DNA of 64,000 nt from the NCBI GenBank assembly GCA_016222825.1, contig JACRQF010000010.1, positions 558,001 to 622,000 on the forward strand, given 5' to 3'. Each line of letters starts with the position of its first letter. Positions within the stretch are counted from its first letter, which is position 1. The DNA comes from Verrucomicrobiota bacterium. GTDB taxonomy: Bacteria > Verrucomicrobiota > Verrucomicrobiia > CAIQCK01. Shown piece by piece: positions 9,378 through 19,100 of this stretch. Position numbers and translations under genes: made by a program. Under the pieces are notes generated by a model, which saw nothing but the letters and a program-made list of their open reading frames with translations, had not been told where the DNA came from and made no database searches.

Positions 9378-11009
9378 ATGAGCGAGAGTTGCGTCAAAGT
9401 CCTGCTCATCGAAGATAATCCCGACGATGTGCAGATGGTCCGGCTGATGCTTCAGCAGGCCCGGGGGTTTAGCTTCGAGCTGGAGTGCGCCGACCGGCTC
9501 TCGAAAGGATTGGAACGGCTTGCCGAGGGGAACTTCGACGTGGTGGTGCTGGACCTCGTGCTCACCGACGGCCGCAGCTTGGAGACTTTCACCAAGGCGC
9601 AGGCCGTTGCGCCGCATCTCCCGATCGTCATCCTCACCGTGCTGGCCGACGACGCGCTGGCCGCCAAGGCACTGCAACTGGGCGCGCAAGACTACCTGTT
9701 GAAGCACGAACTCCACGGCCCGCTGCTCGTGAAATCGCTCCGCTACGCCATCGAGCGCAAACGCGCCCATGACAACCAGGAACGCGACCGGCATCTCCTG
9801 CAACTGTTGATGGACAACATCCCGGATGCGATCTACTTCAAGGACGCCAACAGCCGCTTCATCCGCATCAACCGCGGCCTGGCCAGGAAACACGGTTTCG
9901 CCGATCCCGATCTGATCGCGGGCAAGACCGACGCGGACATGTTCAGCGAGGCGCACGCCCTGCAGGCCCGCGCCGACGAGCAACGCGTGATGAGCACCGG
10001 CCTGCCGCTGGTCGGCATCGAAGAGATGGAGACCTGGCCTGACGGCACTGTGACGTGGGTTTCGACCACGAAGATGCCCTTGCGCGACCCCTCCGGGAAG
10101 ATCGTCGGAACCTTTGGCATGTCCCGCGACATCACCAAACGCAAGGTCGCCGAGCGCGCGCTGGCCGAGCGCACCCGGCAGTTGCAAGAGAAAAACCTAC
10201 TGATCGAGAACGAACTGAAGATGGCGCGCGAGCTGCAACAGGCCATGCTTCCGCACGAGTTTCCGCGCATCCCGGCCGGCGCGGACACGACCGAAAGCGC
10301 GCTGGAGTTCTCCAGCGTCTATATCCCCGCCGGCGCCGTCAGCGGCGACCTCTTCAACGTCGTTCGCGTCTCCGACACCGCGGTCGGAGTCTTCATCTGC
10401 GATGTCATGGGGCACGACGTGCGCGCGGCGCTGGTCACCGCCATGCTCCGCGCCGAGGTGGAGGAACGCAGCCGAATCGCAACGGATCCCGGCCAACTGC
10501 TGACGCAACTCAACCGCGTTCTCGCAGGCCTGTTCAAGGAAACCGGCGTCACCATGTTTGCCACGGCCTTTTACATGGTGGCCGACGTGGCGCGCGGCCA
10601 GCTCTTCTACTCCAACGCCGCCCATCCCCTGCCCCTGCACCTGAGCCGGCATTCGGGCAAGGTGGAAGCGCTGAAGAACGAGGCCCTGCGGCGCACCGGC
10701 CCCGCGCTCGGACTGGTCGAAGACGCCGTGTTCAACACCTGCCAGCGCCCGATGAGCGACGGCGACCGCGTGGTGCTTTTTACCGACGGCATCATCGAAG
10801 CCGAGGCGAACAACGAAGCTCCCTACGGCCACGAGCGGTTGATGGCCGCCATCCGCGCCCGCGCCGAGATGCCAACGGGAACCCTGCTCCAGGAGTTGAT
10901 CGCCGACGCCCGCAAGTTCTCCATGCGGCACGGTTTTGAAGACGACATCTGCCTCGTCGGCGTGGACGTGAAACATGCGGGCGGCAACGGCGAGCATCCC
11001 CATCACTGA
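9378..11009 (+). CDS. Response regulator with PAS and SpoIIE-type phosphatase domains
   Basis: 543 residues. Receiver domain at about 1-125 with acidic pocket IEDNPDD and phospho-acceptor Asp59 (VVVLDLVLTDGRS). A PAS domain at about 140-260 contains YFKDANSRFIRINRG. A short coiled coil leads to a PP2C/SpoIIE (RsbU-like) serine phosphatase at about 300-535 (YIPAGAVSGDLF, FICDVMGHDVRAALV, VLFTDGIIEA). Such proteins dephosphorylate anti-sigma-factor antagonists in partner-switching pathways when the receiver is activated. No cognate kinase, STAS or anti-sigma gene lies nearby, so the target is unknown. Confidence 0.9.
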   Translation: MSESCVKVLLIEDNPDDVQMVRLMLQQARGFSFELECADRLSKGLERLAEGNFDVVVLDLVLTDGRSLETFTKAQAVAPHLPIVILTVLADDALAAKALQLGAQDYLLKHELHGPLLVKSLRYAIERKRAHDNQERDRHLLQLLMDNIPDAIYFKDANSRFIRINRGLARKHGFADPDLIAGKTDADMFSEAHALQARADEQRVMSTGLPLVGIEEMETWPDGTVTWVSTTKMPLRDPSGKIVGTFGMSRDITKRKVAERALAERTRQLQEKNLLIENELKMARELQQAMLPHEFPRIPAGADTTESALEFSSVYIPAGAVSGDLFNVVRVSDTAVGVFICDVMGHDVRAALVTAMLRAEVEERSRIATDPGQLLTQLNRVLAGLFKETGVTMFATAFYMVADVARGQLFYSNAAHPLPLHLSRHSGKVEALKNEALRRTGPALGLVEDAVFNTCQRPMSDGDRVVLFTDGIIEAEANNEAPYGHERLMAAIRARAEMPTGTLLQELIADARKFSMRHGFEDDICLVGVDVKHAGGNGEHPHH

Positions 11010-11027
11010 ACTTCGGCACGGCATGCG

Positions 11028-11813
11028 ATGGCAACTCGCTTACACCGCTCCGGTCTGGCCGTCGCGCTGGCGCTGGCCGTGGCCCCTCCGCTCTACGCGC
11101 CGCCGCCGTTGGTAACCGGCGACGTGCCCACCGCCGACAAGGAGACGTTTGAGTGGTATCTCGGCGGGCGCTACGTGGAGAGCGAAAGCGGCGCCAGTGA
11201 GTGGCTGGCGCCGTTTACCGAACTGGTTTACGGCCTCAGCGACCGGCAGGAGCTGACCTTCGAGACGGCGGGACTGAGCCAGGACAGCAAATACGGCCTG
11301 GCCGACAGCGTGGCCGGCACCAAGTATGTCTTCGTGAAGGAAACCGAGCGCTGGCCGGGCATCGGCGGATCGTTCGAGTTGAAACTGCCGACCGGCGACA
11401 AGGACCGCGGCCTGGGCAGCGGCGAGTTCGACTACGACGTGCGCCTGCGCGCCCAAAAAACATGGGCATGGTTCACCGGCATCGTCAACGCCGGCCATAC
11501 GTTCGTGACCGAGCCGGAGTTCGGCGGCATCCGGCAATCCCGCGAGGACACCTGGCTTCTGACCTTCGGCCAGGAATACCAGGTGGCCAGGAAAACGAAG
11601 CTGCTTTCGGAGATCTATTACGTCACCCGCGACGAGCCTAGCCAACCCAACCGCCTCGCCGGCAACATCGGCTTCAAGCACAGACTGTGGGAAGGGTTCA
11701 CAGTTCACGCCGCTGTCGGCACGAGCCTGCGCGAAGAGCACCGGGGTGGCCCGGAACTGCGCGTGTATGCGGGCTTCAAATACGAGTTCGACGCGCCCTG
11801 GCGTTCGCGCTGA
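11028..11813 (+). CDS. Outer-membrane beta-barrel protein (MetA-pathway/transporter-like)
   Basis: 261 residues, ATG start. Signal peptide RSGLAVALALAVAPPLYA. The body alternates aromatic and polar residues in strands of 8-12 residues with acidic turns (ELTFETAGLSQDSKYGLADS, GSFELKLPTGDKDRG, LRVYAGFKYEFDAPW), ending in an aromatic-containing terminal strand as in outer-membrane barrels. The KLPTGDK segment resembles the phenol-degradation MetA-like barrel family. 18 bp after the phosphatase gene, so probably co-transcribed. Converges on the next gene with only 5 bp between stops. Substrate unknown. Confidence 0.7.
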   Translation: MATRLHRSGLAVALALAVAPPLYAPPPLVTGDVPTADKETFEWYLGGRYVESESGASEWLAPFTELVYGLSDRQELTFETAGLSQDSKYGLADSVAGTKYVFVKETERWPGIGGSFELKLPTGDKDRGLGSGEFDYDVRLRAQKTWAWFTGIVNAGHTFVTEPEFGGIRQSREDTWLLTFGQEYQVARKTKLLSEIYYVTRDEPSQPNRLAGNIGFKHRLWEGFTVHAAVGTSLREEHRGGPELRVYAGFKYEFDAPWRSR

Positions 11814-11818
11814 AGCCG

Positions 11819-12736
11819 TCAGCGCAACACCATGCCCGCCAAGTAGGCGCCGACGCTGGAGGCAACACCGCCGACCACTGCAAGGATGACGGCGAAGATC
11901 GTGTCCCGCCCCGTCAGGTCGTGCAACGCGGCCACCGCGCACACCGCGGCCCAGAGGCCCAGCAACGATCCCAACCCCGGCAACAAAGCCAGCAGCAGCG
12001 GCACCTGGCTGTAAATCAGCGCGCGGAACAGCGCCGCCGGCGGCAACTCGATTTGATGCATCGCTTTCGCGGCGGCCTGAATCGCGAAGACCGCGCACAC
12101 CCACGACGCGCCGCGCGCGACGACGGCGTTGGTCAGCATCCCGAAACCATAGCTCGAAAACAGGTTCGCAAAATTGTTCAAGCCGAAGCTCCCGAACAAC
12201 ACGATGGCCGCGGCGGCGCAGAAGGCTTCAATGTTGAGTTCCGGCCGCTGCGCGGCGTCGCGAAAAACGTCGCGGTGCATCAGCGCGCCGCGGATCATGC
12301 GTTCGGCGGCGGCGATGACCGGCTGTTGTTTGTTGGCGACCGCGCCGCGGAGTTGCGCGGCAACCGCGTCCGCCCAAGCGGAGGTTTGCAGGCGGAACTT
12401 CCACGGCGCTGGAGCCGCAGGCAACACAAACGGTTCGGCAGCCGCGGCGGCTTGCGCGGCCGTGTCGGGCGGTGGAGAGACGGATGCGGCAGTGGCTTGC
12501 GCCGCGCCTGGTGCCGGCAAATTCTCAGCGCGTTGGACGCCGCCGCGCGGGTCGCGTTGCCAGGACATCTGGATGCCCCGTGTGGGCGGCGGCGGCACGG
12601 CTTCCATTGGTTCGGCCGTCTCCGACGGCCCCGGAGTAACCGCCAGCGCGGCCGCTTGCCCGAAAGCGCCTCCGCAGCCACAGCAAAACCTGGCTTGATC
12701 GGGGACTTGTTGGCCGCAATGAGGGCAGGGTTTCAT
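11819..12736 (-). CDS. Zinc-ribbon, Yip1-like membrane protein
   Basis: 305 residues from ATG 12734-12736 (MKPCPHCGQQ). N-terminal zinc ribbon with Cys4, 7, 18 and 21 (CPHCG, then CCGCG), then a 90-residue Pro/Ala linker. About five hydrophobic helices follow in the C-terminal half, with FGSFGLNNFANLFSSYGFGM, ALIYSQVPLLLALLPGLGSL and a last helix VVGGVASSVGAYLAGMV, in the style of Yip1 domains. Terminal gene of the minus-strand zinc-ribbon operon. Function unknown; the ribbon is probably cytoplasmic and may bind a partner. Confidence 0.7.
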   Translation of the reverse strand: MKPCPHCGQQVPDQARFCCGCGGAFGQAAALAVTPGPSETAEPMEAVPPPPTRGIQMSWQRDPRGGVQRAENLPAPGAAQATAASVSPPPDTAAQAAAAAEPFVLPAAPAPWKFRLQTSAWADAVAAQLRGAVANKQQPVIAAAERMIRGALMHRDVFRDAAQRPELNIEAFCAAAAIVLFGSFGLNNFANLFSSYGFGMLTNAVVARGASWVCAVFAIQAAAKAMHQIELPPAALFRALIYSQVPLLLALLPGLGSLLGLWAAVCAVAALHDLTGRDTIFAVILAVVGGVASSVGAYLAGMVLR

Positions 12737-12755
12737 CGTCGCAAGAACCTGTTGG

Positions 12756-13406
12756 CTACGAGTCGAGTGGCCGGCCGCATTCGGGACAGAACCGGTCGCC
12801 GCTGCGAACGGTCTTGCCACAGGCGGGACAACTCAGTTTCGGCACGGGCGGCGGCGCGGGCGGTTTGGGCGCGCGCGGCAGCGGCGGCGGTTTGCCGGCT
12901 CCGGCCAGCTCGGCAAGCTCGGTCTGGCTGGCGGGTCTCCAATCCTTGAGTTCGTGATGCCACACCAGCGTGGTCCACGCCAGCGCGCCGCTTTTGAAAA
13001 GCTCGATGACTTTCTCTTCGGCCACAGGACCGATGGTTTGATCGGCTTGAGCGTAGAACCACTGCCGATGCAAATGCTCAGCGACTTGTTCGGCAGCGTT
13101 TTCGATGGTGTGGAGAATCTCGTGCGCCAGTTCGCCGGGGTGGTGGCCGCCTGCGGTGTGGGGCGGTGCTCCGCCGTAGCGGTCTTCAAGCTCCCGCCAG
13201 CGCGCCTCATCGGCAGGATCGGGTTCGGGCGCAGCCTCTTCGCGAGCAGCTTGTTCGGCGGCGACTTCGGCCTGGAACTGTTGTTGTTCGACTTCGCGCT
13301 GCGCGCGCTGCCCGGCCATCGCCTGCTCCAACTCGCGCACCATCGCCTGGAGTTCCGGGTCGGCGTCGAGGTTGAACCCGCCGGCATTGAAAGTGTCAGG
13401 CTGCAT
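12756..13406 (-). CDS. GYF_2-domain protein with C-terminal zinc ribbon
   Basis: 216 residues from ATG 13404-13406, which overlaps the end of the upstream giant gene by 11 bp. Acidic coiled-coil-like N-terminal half (residues 15-75, Glu/Gln/Ala-rich). A GYF_2 domain at about 116-160 reads WFYAQADQTIGPVAEEKV and ends WHHELKDWRPA; such domains bind proline-rich peptides. A proline-rich linker then leads to a zinc ribbon with Cys193, 196, 207 and 210. Soluble. It may bind the proline-rich linkers of the neighbouring membrane proteins; this is inference. Confidence 0.75.
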   Translation of the reverse strand: MQPDTFNAGGFNLDADPELQAMVRELEQAMAGQRAQREVEQQQFQAEVAAEQAAREEAAPEPDPADEARWRELEDRYGGAPPHTAGGHHPGELAHEILHTIENAAEQVAEHLHRQWFYAQADQTIGPVAEEKVIELFKSGALAWTTLVWHHELKDWRPASQTELAELAGAGKPPPLPRAPKPPAPPPVPKLSCPACGKTVRSGDRFCPECGRPLDS

Positions 13407-16400
13407 AAGTCGGTCCCGAATTCGCCGCACCACCGGCCGAGGGGAAGCCCACAATGATCTCGGAAGTGGAGTTGGCTTTGTATCGCTCGGCGGCCGGTTT
13501 GAAGATCATCGCGTAATGAACGCCCTGCAAGGCCAGCGCGTCGCGTGGATAGGCGGCTGTGGTGGGATAGAATCCGCAGGCGGTGATGACGGCTCGAACC
13601 GCCGCGGTCACGGCACTGGCGGCCTGCGCGCCGAGAAGCATTCCGCCGGAAAGGACGAAGCCGGCGCCGCCGGTGAACAGGCCCGCGATGGCCAGAATCA
13701 GGGCCACGACGCGACAACCCCAGGTCATGATCCAGCCGACCCAGTCGCAGAACAGCTCGAAGTCTTCGAGGTTCCACGAGCGATCGTCTTTGAGGCTCCA
13801 GAGCGAAGACCAGAAACCTGTCTTGGACTCCCTGGACTGCCGGGTAATGGACTCGAGGTATTCCTTGATGGAGCTGTCGAGGTAGCTGCCGGCGCTTTCG
13901 GCCAGGACGGAAGACGAGCCGGGGTTTTCCTCGCAGGGAGGCGATTCCAGCATTTTTTTGCCGAGCACCAGGGCGCACATGCGATAGAGCACGCCGCGCG
14001 AGCGTTTGAGTTCGCCGGGATAGTAATCGTCGTAACCGCTCTTGGTCGCCTCGGCAATGGCTTCATCCACCGCGTGGTCCAACGGCGCGTCGGAAACCAC
14101 GAGATGGTCGGCGGCCTGCCGCATGCGCTCGAACACCGTTTCCTCGCGGAAGTAGGGATACCGGAAGACCTGGTCCGGGTTCTCTCCGGTCGCCGAGATC
14201 ACGCCTTTGCCGGCGGCCAGCGCCGAACTGCTGAGCACGGTGGCTTTGACGGCCCCTTCGGGCCCGCCGAGGTAGTGGAAGAAATGGATGATCACCTCGC
14301 AAATCTTCGCGCCGAGCCGGGCGTGCAGCAGGATCAACAGGTTGAGCGGGAACATGGCGATGCGCAGCTCCCATCCGATCAGCCAGATGATCCACTTGAA
14401 CATCGTCACTTCGAAGCTGACGATGGTGTTCACCAGCCATCTCGCCGCGCCCTTGATGCCTTCGATGGCACCACCCACAATCCCGCTGTCGCCTCCCTTC
14501 GGCGATGCGGCGGGCGGGGCGGGCGCGTCGAGCATCTCGTCGAGCTTCTCCTTGACGATGGTCTGGCCTTTCTTGGTGCCGCGCGAGATGACGCCGTTGA
14601 CGATGGCCTTCTCGGCGTCAATAATGCGGACCGCGCCTTCCATCCTGCGGGTCAGCAGTTCCTTGGCTTGTTTCTCGAAGTCGCGCGCGCCGTCAGCGGC
14701 CGGTTGCAGGTATCGCTCCAAAGCATCCACGTTGCGCGCCATGGGCGGAATCTCGATTTCCGACGGCGGCGGCTGGAAGAAGCCAGGGCCGGTCGGCGAC
14801 ACCGCACCGGGAGTCTGGCGTAATTTGGAGAGGCTGTTGCTCAGCCGCTGACAATCCTGGGTGTGGCTTTCGAGTTCGCGCGCGATGGCTTGCTCGGCTT
14901 GCGTCTGGATAGTCGGCGCCCAACTCGGCCGGACGACGTCGCCTTTTTGAAAGGCCTCCACGATGCGAGCGGCTTCGTCGGCGTCCACGTTCTCGCCCTG
15001 AAGCAACCGCTGGACGTTTTGCTCGGCTTCATCCACATGGCTCGCCACGCCTTTGTAAGCGAGTTCTTCCGCCTGTGCCTTCGCCAACCGGGTTTCCCTC
15101 ACCAAACGCCGGGCGAATAAATCCGAGTGGCCGGTGCGCATGTCAGCCGCCAGCATATCGGCGGTTCCCTTCAGTTCCTGTCGCAACACATCGCGGCGGT
15201 GGACCAGCGGCCGGAGCAACTCCCGCGCCTCTTCCTTGGTCAGGTTGGCGAGTTCGGGGCCGTTCTTGTTGAGCACACGCTCGATTTGCTTGCTGAGGTC
15301 CACGATTTCATCAATCTGGCTTTCGGCGCGGCCGACCTGCCGCTTGAAGGCGCTGGCCGCCTCGATGGCCTCCTGGCACTCGGTTTCGGCGGTGCGCAGG
15401 GCGCTAGTGGCCGAGCTGAGTTTGTCGCCGAGGGTCTTCTTGAAATCCGACAGCGGTTTGAGGAAGTGTGATTCCAGGACGCTCTTGATCAAGCCGTTGT
15501 GCAGCGCGTCGCTGCCTTTCCTGAGCAGCCAGTTCAACTGGAAGACGGGCGGCATTTTCTCGGGCAGGAAGTTGAACTTGCCCGTCGCGCGCAGCATCTG
15601 GAAAAGCTTGCTCACCATCTCCGCCAGCCGGCCCCAGCAGAGGAAGTCGTAGTAGAAGTTGATGATGTTCGCCTCCATCCGCTTGTAGGTCTCGCGGTGG
15701 AGATTGACCGCTTCTCCGAGCCGGTCCCAGGTTTCGCCGGTGCTGATGATGAACATCGGCATGCCCATAATCGTGAACATCTGCGCCTGGCCTTTGGCGA
15801 TGAGATCCGCCTCCTTGGCGTCGGCAAAGAACCGCGTCGCCATCTCGCCGAAATCGCTGCCGAGCTTCTTGAAGTCGTTGCTGTCGCCTCCGGCGAAGAA
15901 GCCGCCTTTCACCGCGCCGGAAGCGGCGGTCTTCGCTTGAATCTTCCCCGCTTCCTCGGCAATCCGGGGAAGAAACTTCTCCAGTTCGGGATGCAACCTG
16001 GTTTCCGGCTGCAACTGGACTGAGCCGCCGCCTTGCTTGCCGGACCGCGCAGGAATCTCCACCGTGTCCGGCCAATCGCTGGCCGCGTCTGCATGTTCGA
16101 CCGGCCACCGCTGGCGCTTCTCGCTCTCCTTCTTCCGGCTGCTCTCGCCGACGACAAGCTGGTATCGCTGCAAAGGCACTTTCACCGGCTCGCCTTCAGC
16201 GGGCTTCCACGGCACGACCGGTCGCAGCATGATCGTGCCGCCGTTGCGGAACGTATTGCGGTAGGCGGTTTCCTCCTCGGAGGAGAGAACCAGCTTGATC
16301 GGCGGCGCTTTGTCCGGGTCGGGTTTCTCCAGTTCCAGCGTCTCGGTTGGTTCGATGAAGAACGGGAGCTTCAGGACGCCCAAGTCGAACTTCGGCGCCC

Positions 16401-17700
16401 AGTCCAACACGAAGGTCGGCGCTTCCCTGTCGTCGGGCTTCTCCACCGAGCATATCTTCTCGCCCTGCACGTCGGGGCGCGGGCCTTTCAAGCGGACCTC
16501 GAACTCGGCGTAGAACTGTAACTTCTCCTTCTCGGTCAGGAAAAGAGCGTTTCGTTTCGCCGGGACGAAGCGGAACGACACCTTGCCTGATTCGCCTACT
16601 TTCCATTTGCCCTCGTGTTTACCTTTCTCTCCTTGGCAGGAGATGGAGCCGCAGAAATCGCCGTGCTTGTCGGGGAGCAGCTTCCAGTGGACTTCTTCGT
16701 CGGGATAACGCTCCGTGCCGCTGCTGTCATCGAAGAGTTGGACCTCCGCGTCGAAGCAATCCTCCCACGGACGGGCGTCGGTCATCAACACCGGCGGCTT
16801 CTGCGGGTCGGGCGTCACCACACGCGCTTTGAACTTTTTCGCTTCGAGTTTGAGCGGAATCTCGCGCATCGCCAACTGCGGCGCCTCCCGCGGCTCGGTG
16901 ATCGGCCGTTCGCCGGAGCGGTGTTTCTTGATGTTGTCCTTCGGCCAGGCGCGAACGCGGATGGTGGTGTTGATCGGCAGCTCTTTGAGAAAGGAATCGT
17001 CCGCAAGAGTCTCTGCCCACCACGTCGTCTTGATCTGCCGCTGGTCCTCGCCCTCTTTGATCTCCCACGGGATGGGATTCGGTTTGACGATCTTGAAGGA
17101 CACGCGCGGCTCTTCCGGCGCGAGGTAGTGGCTGAAATCGCTCTCGGCGCGAACGTAGCCCTTCTTTTCCTTCTTCTCGCGCCAGACCTCCAGCCGGAAT
17201 CCGTGGCGGTTGGAGCCGTCTATCTCCAGCCGGATCGGCGTGTTCTCCTCCGGTTCGCCTTCAATTTCGCCGCCCTTCTCGTCGCGCTGCAGCGGCCACC
17301 AGCGCCATTTGATCGCGTTAAGGTTGATCGTCGCGACGGTCTTGCATTTCGCGAGCTGTTTCGGCCGTTTCGGCGGTGGATCGGTCTCGACGGTGATCAG
17401 CACCGGGTGTCGTTTCGGCAGCGCAGCCGCCTCGACCGATCCCCATTGTTGCTCGATCACCGGGATGTCCAACTCCGCGCGAAAGTCCACTTCCTTCTCT
17501 TTGTAAACTTCCGTGCCCGGCCGGATGCGCAGCGGCAACCCCTCGGTGTTGCCGGGGCCGAGATCGAGCCGCAATGTGCCGCTCTTGGCCTTGTAGCCTT
17601 GCGGCAGCTTCACGCGCAACAGGCGCGAGTCGAGCGAAGGATCTTTCTCCTTCGCGGCTTCGCCGGCGTAGTTCAACTCGATGGGCGGTTGTTCCTGCAT
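13396..17700 (-). CDS. Giant membrane-anchored coiled-coil protein, unknown function
   Basis: 1434 residues; no family recognised. Residues 1-560 are beta-rich, charged and cysteine-poor, resembling repeated Ig-like modules, with no signal peptide. At about 600-720 is a mixed helical part (ITSTGET-like region and FYYDFLCWGRLAEM). Residues 747-950 form long charged helices of coiled-coil type. A hydrophobic stretch at about 1090-1135 (FKWIIWLIGWELRIAMFPLN) and a second at 1322-1378 (VVALILAIAGLFTGGAGFVL) are probable membrane segments, ending in a soluble tail. Start ATG 17698-17700, 13 bp after the preceding zinc-ribbon gene. Probably the core of an envelope complex. Confidence 0.7.
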   Translation of the reverse strand: MQEQPPIELNYAGEAAKEKDPSLDSRLLRVKLPQGYKAKSGTLRLDLGPGNTEGLPLRIRPGTEVYKEKEVDFRAELDIPVIEQQWGSVEAAALPKRHPVLITVETDPPPKRPKQLAKCKTVATINLNAIKWRWWPLQRDEKGGEIEGEPEENTPIRLEIDGSNRHGFRLEVWREKKEKKGYVRAESDFSHYLAPEEPRVSFKIVKPNPIPWEIKEGEDQRQIKTTWWAETLADDSFLKELPINTTIRVRAWPKDNIKKHRSGERPITEPREAPQLAMREIPLKLEAKKFKARVVTPDPQKPPVLMTDARPWEDCFDAEVQLFDDSSGTERYPDEEVHWKLLPDKHGDFCGSISCQGEKGKHEGKWKVGESGKVSFRFVPAKRNALFLTEKEKLQFYAEFEVRLKGPRPDVQGEKICSVEKPDDREAPTFVLDWAPKFDLGVLKLPFFIEPTETLELEKPDPDKAPPIKLVLSSEEETAYRNTFRNGGTIMLRPVVPWKPAEGEPVKVPLQRYQLVVGESSRKKESEKRQRWPVEHADAASDWPDTVEIPARSGKQGGGSVQLQPETRLHPELEKFLPRIAEEAGKIQAKTAASGAVKGGFFAGGDSNDFKKLGSDFGEMATRFFADAKEADLIAKGQAQMFTIMGMPMFIISTGETWDRLGEAVNLHRETYKRMEANIINFYYDFLCWGRLAEMVSKLFQMLRATGKFNFLPEKMPPVFQLNWLLRKGSDALHNGLIKSVLESHFLKPLSDFKKTLGDKLSSATSALRTAETECQEAIEAASAFKRQVGRAESQIDEIVDLSKQIERVLNKNGPELANLTKEEARELLRPLVHRRDVLRQELKGTADMLAADMRTGHSDLFARRLVRETRLAKAQAEELAYKGVASHVDEAEQNVQRLLQGENVDADEAARIVEAFQKGDVVRPSWAPTIQTQAEQAIARELESHTQDCQRLSNSLSKLRQTPGAVSPTGPGFFQPPPSEIEIPPMARNVDALERYLQPAADGARDFEKQAKELLTRRMEGAVRIIDAEKAIVNGVISRGTKKGQTIVKEKLDEMLDAPAPPAASPKGGDSGIVGGAIEGIKGAARWLVNTIVSFEVTMFKWIIWLIGWELRIAMFPLNLLILLHARLGAKICEVIIHFFHYLGGPEGAVKATVLSSSALAAGKGVISATGENPDQVFRYPYFREETVFERMRQAADHLVVSDAPLDHAVDEAIAEATKSGYDDYYPGELKRSRGVLYRMCALVLGKKMLESPPCEENPGSSSVLAESAGSYLDSSIKEYLESITRQSRESKTGFWSSLWSLKDDRSWNLEDFELFCDWVGWIMTWGCRVVALILAIAGLFTGGAGFVLSGGMLLGAQAASAVTAAVRAVITACGFYPTTAAYPRDALALQGVHYAMIFKPAAERYKANSTSEIIVGFPSAGGAANSGPTYAA

Positions 17701-17713
17701 GGTTCGCGCCCGG

Positions 17714-18961
17714 CTATTCCAAAACCTCCAGGTCCAGTTTCAGCTCGCCGCTGAGGTCGAGTTTCACCGGCACCTCGAACTCCTCGCCGTCGGCGGTCCG
17801 TCCGGAAACGTTGACAGTGACCGTGGCACCTTCCTCAACCTCGGCGTTCTCGGTGGGCGGTTTGGCCGCGACGAGCACGGCTTTGTAGCCTCCGGTGAAC
17901 TGCGTCGAAAGGGTCTTCATCCAGTCGGCGTATTTGCTGCCGCCGAAGCTGAACCCGATGGCCTGCGTCAACGCGCGCGAATCCACCGACGGCTTGTTGC
18001 AGGAAATCTGCGCGTAAATCCAAAGCCGGTCCTCGCCGTCGGCGATAAGTTGCGTGCGCTCGCCTTCCGTGCGCACGTCCATCGTGTAACGCGTCTCTTC
18101 CTCGCCGCTGTCTTCGCCGGGTGGTTTGCGTGTCGGACGCTGGAAGATGAGCGCGCCGTTGACCAGCCCGCTAATGACCGTCGCCGCGGTGCCGGCGACC
18201 ACCTGCGCCCAGCCATCCGTGCGGAGGGCGTCTTCGAGCCGGCGCTTGTCGCGCCCGAAATCGTCGGCCGACGCCGTGCCCGCCAGGATCAATTGCGCCG
18301 CGCCGGTCATGAACCAAATCCAGCCAAGGATGCCGAGGGTGGCGAACGGCTTGCGCGACAAGTTGCGCAACACCGCTGGCTGCGGGATGCGCATGATGAC
18401 GTAGGAGAGCAGCGTGCCCCAGATGATGCTTTTCTGCGCAAGCGGAAAATTCTGGATGCGCATCTGATGGTAGAAGAAGTTCGCCACCAAATACGGCGTC
18501 GCCAGCCCGACCCCAATCAGAAACCAGCGCGGCACCATGTCCTTGATCTTCTGAAGCGGCCGCAGCAGCGCGTCAATCGGTTTGCGGAACACGACGATCG
18601 CCACCGGCAAGAGCATGATGAGGAACGGCGTCTTCGTGTCCTTCACGTCCATCGCCGACCAGCCATACCACAGTCCCGCGCCAACGCCGCCGCCGATGAG
18701 CGCCGCGAGGTCCCAACCGGAAATCATCCGCACCAAACGCAAGACCGAATCCAACAGGCCGGAGCCGCCGGCAGCGGATGGCGGCGCGGGGGAACGTGGC
18801 TCGGCCGGCGCGACGACGGGCGTCGGGGCCAGCGTGGCGGGCGGGCGCTGTGGCTGTGACACGGGCGGCCCCGCGTCGGACGCCGGCGCAGGTTTTCCAC
18901 AAACCGGGCAAAACTTGCCGCCGGTTCGCAACTGCGATCCGCAGTGTGCGCAAAACCCCAT
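17714..18961 (-). CDS. Zinc-ribbon multi-pass membrane protein with C-terminal beta domain
   Basis: 415 residues from ATG 18959-18961. N-terminal zinc ribbon MGFCAHCGSQLRTGGKFCPV (Cys4, 7, 18, 21), a Pro/Ala linker, then several membrane helices from about residue 75 to 260 (FLIMLLPVAIVVF, FLIGVGLATPYLVANFFY, VVAGTAATVISGLVNGALIF). The last 150 residues are soluble and beta-rich, ending VKLDLSGELKLDLEVLE, similar in style to the beta modules of the giant protein downstream. First gene of the four-gene minus-strand operon. Function unknown. Confidence 0.7.
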   Translation of the reverse strand: MGFCAHCGSQLRTGGKFCPVCGKPAPASDAGPPVSQPQRPPATLAPTPVVAPAEPRSPAPPSAAGGSGLLDSVLRLVRMISGWDLAALIGGGVGAGLWYGWSAMDVKDTKTPFLIMLLPVAIVVFRKPIDALLRPLQKIKDMVPRWFLIGVGLATPYLVANFFYHQMRIQNFPLAQKSIIWGTLLSYVIMRIPQPAVLRNLSRKPFATLGILGWIWFMTGAAQLILAGTASADDFGRDKRRLEDALRTDGWAQVVAGTAATVISGLVNGALIFQRPTRKPPGEDSGEEETRYTMDVRTEGERTQLIADGEDRLWIYAQISCNKPSVDSRALTQAIGFSFGGSKYADWMKTLSTQFTGGYKAVLVAAKPPTENAEVEEGATVTVNVSGRTADGEEFEVPVKLDLSGELKLDLEVLE

Positions 18962-18970
18962 GGCGGGGCC

Positions 18971-19000
18971 CTTATACCACCATCTCCCGTGTCCCGGCAA
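18971..19000 (-). promoter_or_regulatory. Promoter of the minus-strand zinc-ribbon operon, near-leaderless
   Basis: Read on the minus strand: TTGCCG (18995-19000), 18-bp spacer, TATAAG (18971-18976), then 9 nt to the ATG at 18961. There is no Shine-Dalgarno in those 9 nt. The geometry matches the serS promoter: the predicted transcript starts at or within 2-3 nt of the start codon. The divergent gene at 19101 instead has a normal AGAGGAAAGG site. Confidence 0.55.
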
Positions 19001-19100
19001 GCGAGACGTTTTCGCCGTGACACCTCCAGCCGTTGTCGGCTAAATTCGCCGGCGTCGTGGAGTTTTGCCAGCAATTGCTGCCAGAGGAAAGGCGCAAGCC

